From Actinomycetota bacterium (GTDB lineage Bacteria; Actinomycetota; Acidimicrobiia; Spongiisociales; ZC4RG35): 14,249 bases of DNA. The stretch spans positions 1 through 14,249 of the forward strand of contig JAKEHF010000059.1 in assembly GCA_022615295.1 (NCBI GenBank), read 5' to 3'. This document shows positions 14,239 to 14,249 of this stretch, piece by piece (position 1 is the first letter of the stretch; each line of letters starts with the position of its first letter). The notes below the pieces were generated by a model. It searched no databases and was not told where the DNA came from. It saw only the letters and a program-made list of their open reading frames with translations. The translations under genes and the position numbers were made by a program.

Positions 14239-14249
14239 GGCCACCACCC

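Overview
The window is GC-rich, gene-dense bacterial DNA with little non-coding sequence, GTG/TTG starts and overlapping stop/start codons. A RamB-type regulator beside malate synthase and isocitrate lyase, and RNase J close to FtsK, point to an actinobacterium, possibly a deep-branching class such as Acidimicrobiia; the class is inference. TGA serves as a normal stop for most genes here, so it is not reassigned genome-wide. I see no tRNA, rRNA, CRISPR array or insertion sequence.

Layout. (1) 1-3735: the 3' end of an RNase J gene, a convergent IYD-type nitroreductase, and a divergent FtsK/SpoIIIE DNA translocase. (2) 3816-8390: a tight same-strand run of 2-oxoacid (pyruvate-type) dehydrogenase E1alpha, E1beta and E2, a small PspC protein, a SnoaL/NTF2-like protein and an AhpD-like peroxidase-related protein. 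Gaps or overlaps run from -8 to +10 bases, so this looks like one operon. (3) 8391-8506: a short stretch with a broken or recoded small frame. (4) 8507-12846: a RamB-like regulator diverging from an aceB-aceA glyoxylate-shunt pair. (5) 12927-14238: an archaeal-type (type II) GAPDH-like oxidoreductase and a small unknown protein.

The most striking observation is at 8073-8075. The AhpD-like gene carries an in-frame TGA exactly at the second cysteine of its CxxC redox motif (ECHY-TGA, then the expected downstream His). The frame stays open and family-like for another 104 codons. A 7-bp hairpin with a G-rich loop sits 18-25 bases after the TGA, where a bacterial SECIS belongs. I read this as a CxxU selenoprotein. 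It is encoded just downstream of the lipoyl-bearing E2 gene. In Mycobacterium tuberculosis AhpD takes electrons from a lipoylated E2 and lipoamide dehydrogenase, so the operon suggests a PDH-linked, selenium-based thiol peroxidase or disulfide relay.

A second oddity is that E1alpha begins with about 38 extra residues that look like the N-terminus of the chromosome-partitioning protein ParB (GLGRGLESLIP, then a linker), the segment that contacts ParA. The rest is central carbon metabolism: acetyl-CoA production by PDH, acetyl-CoA use by the glyoxylate shunt under a probable RamB-type switch, and a GAPDH-like enzyme.
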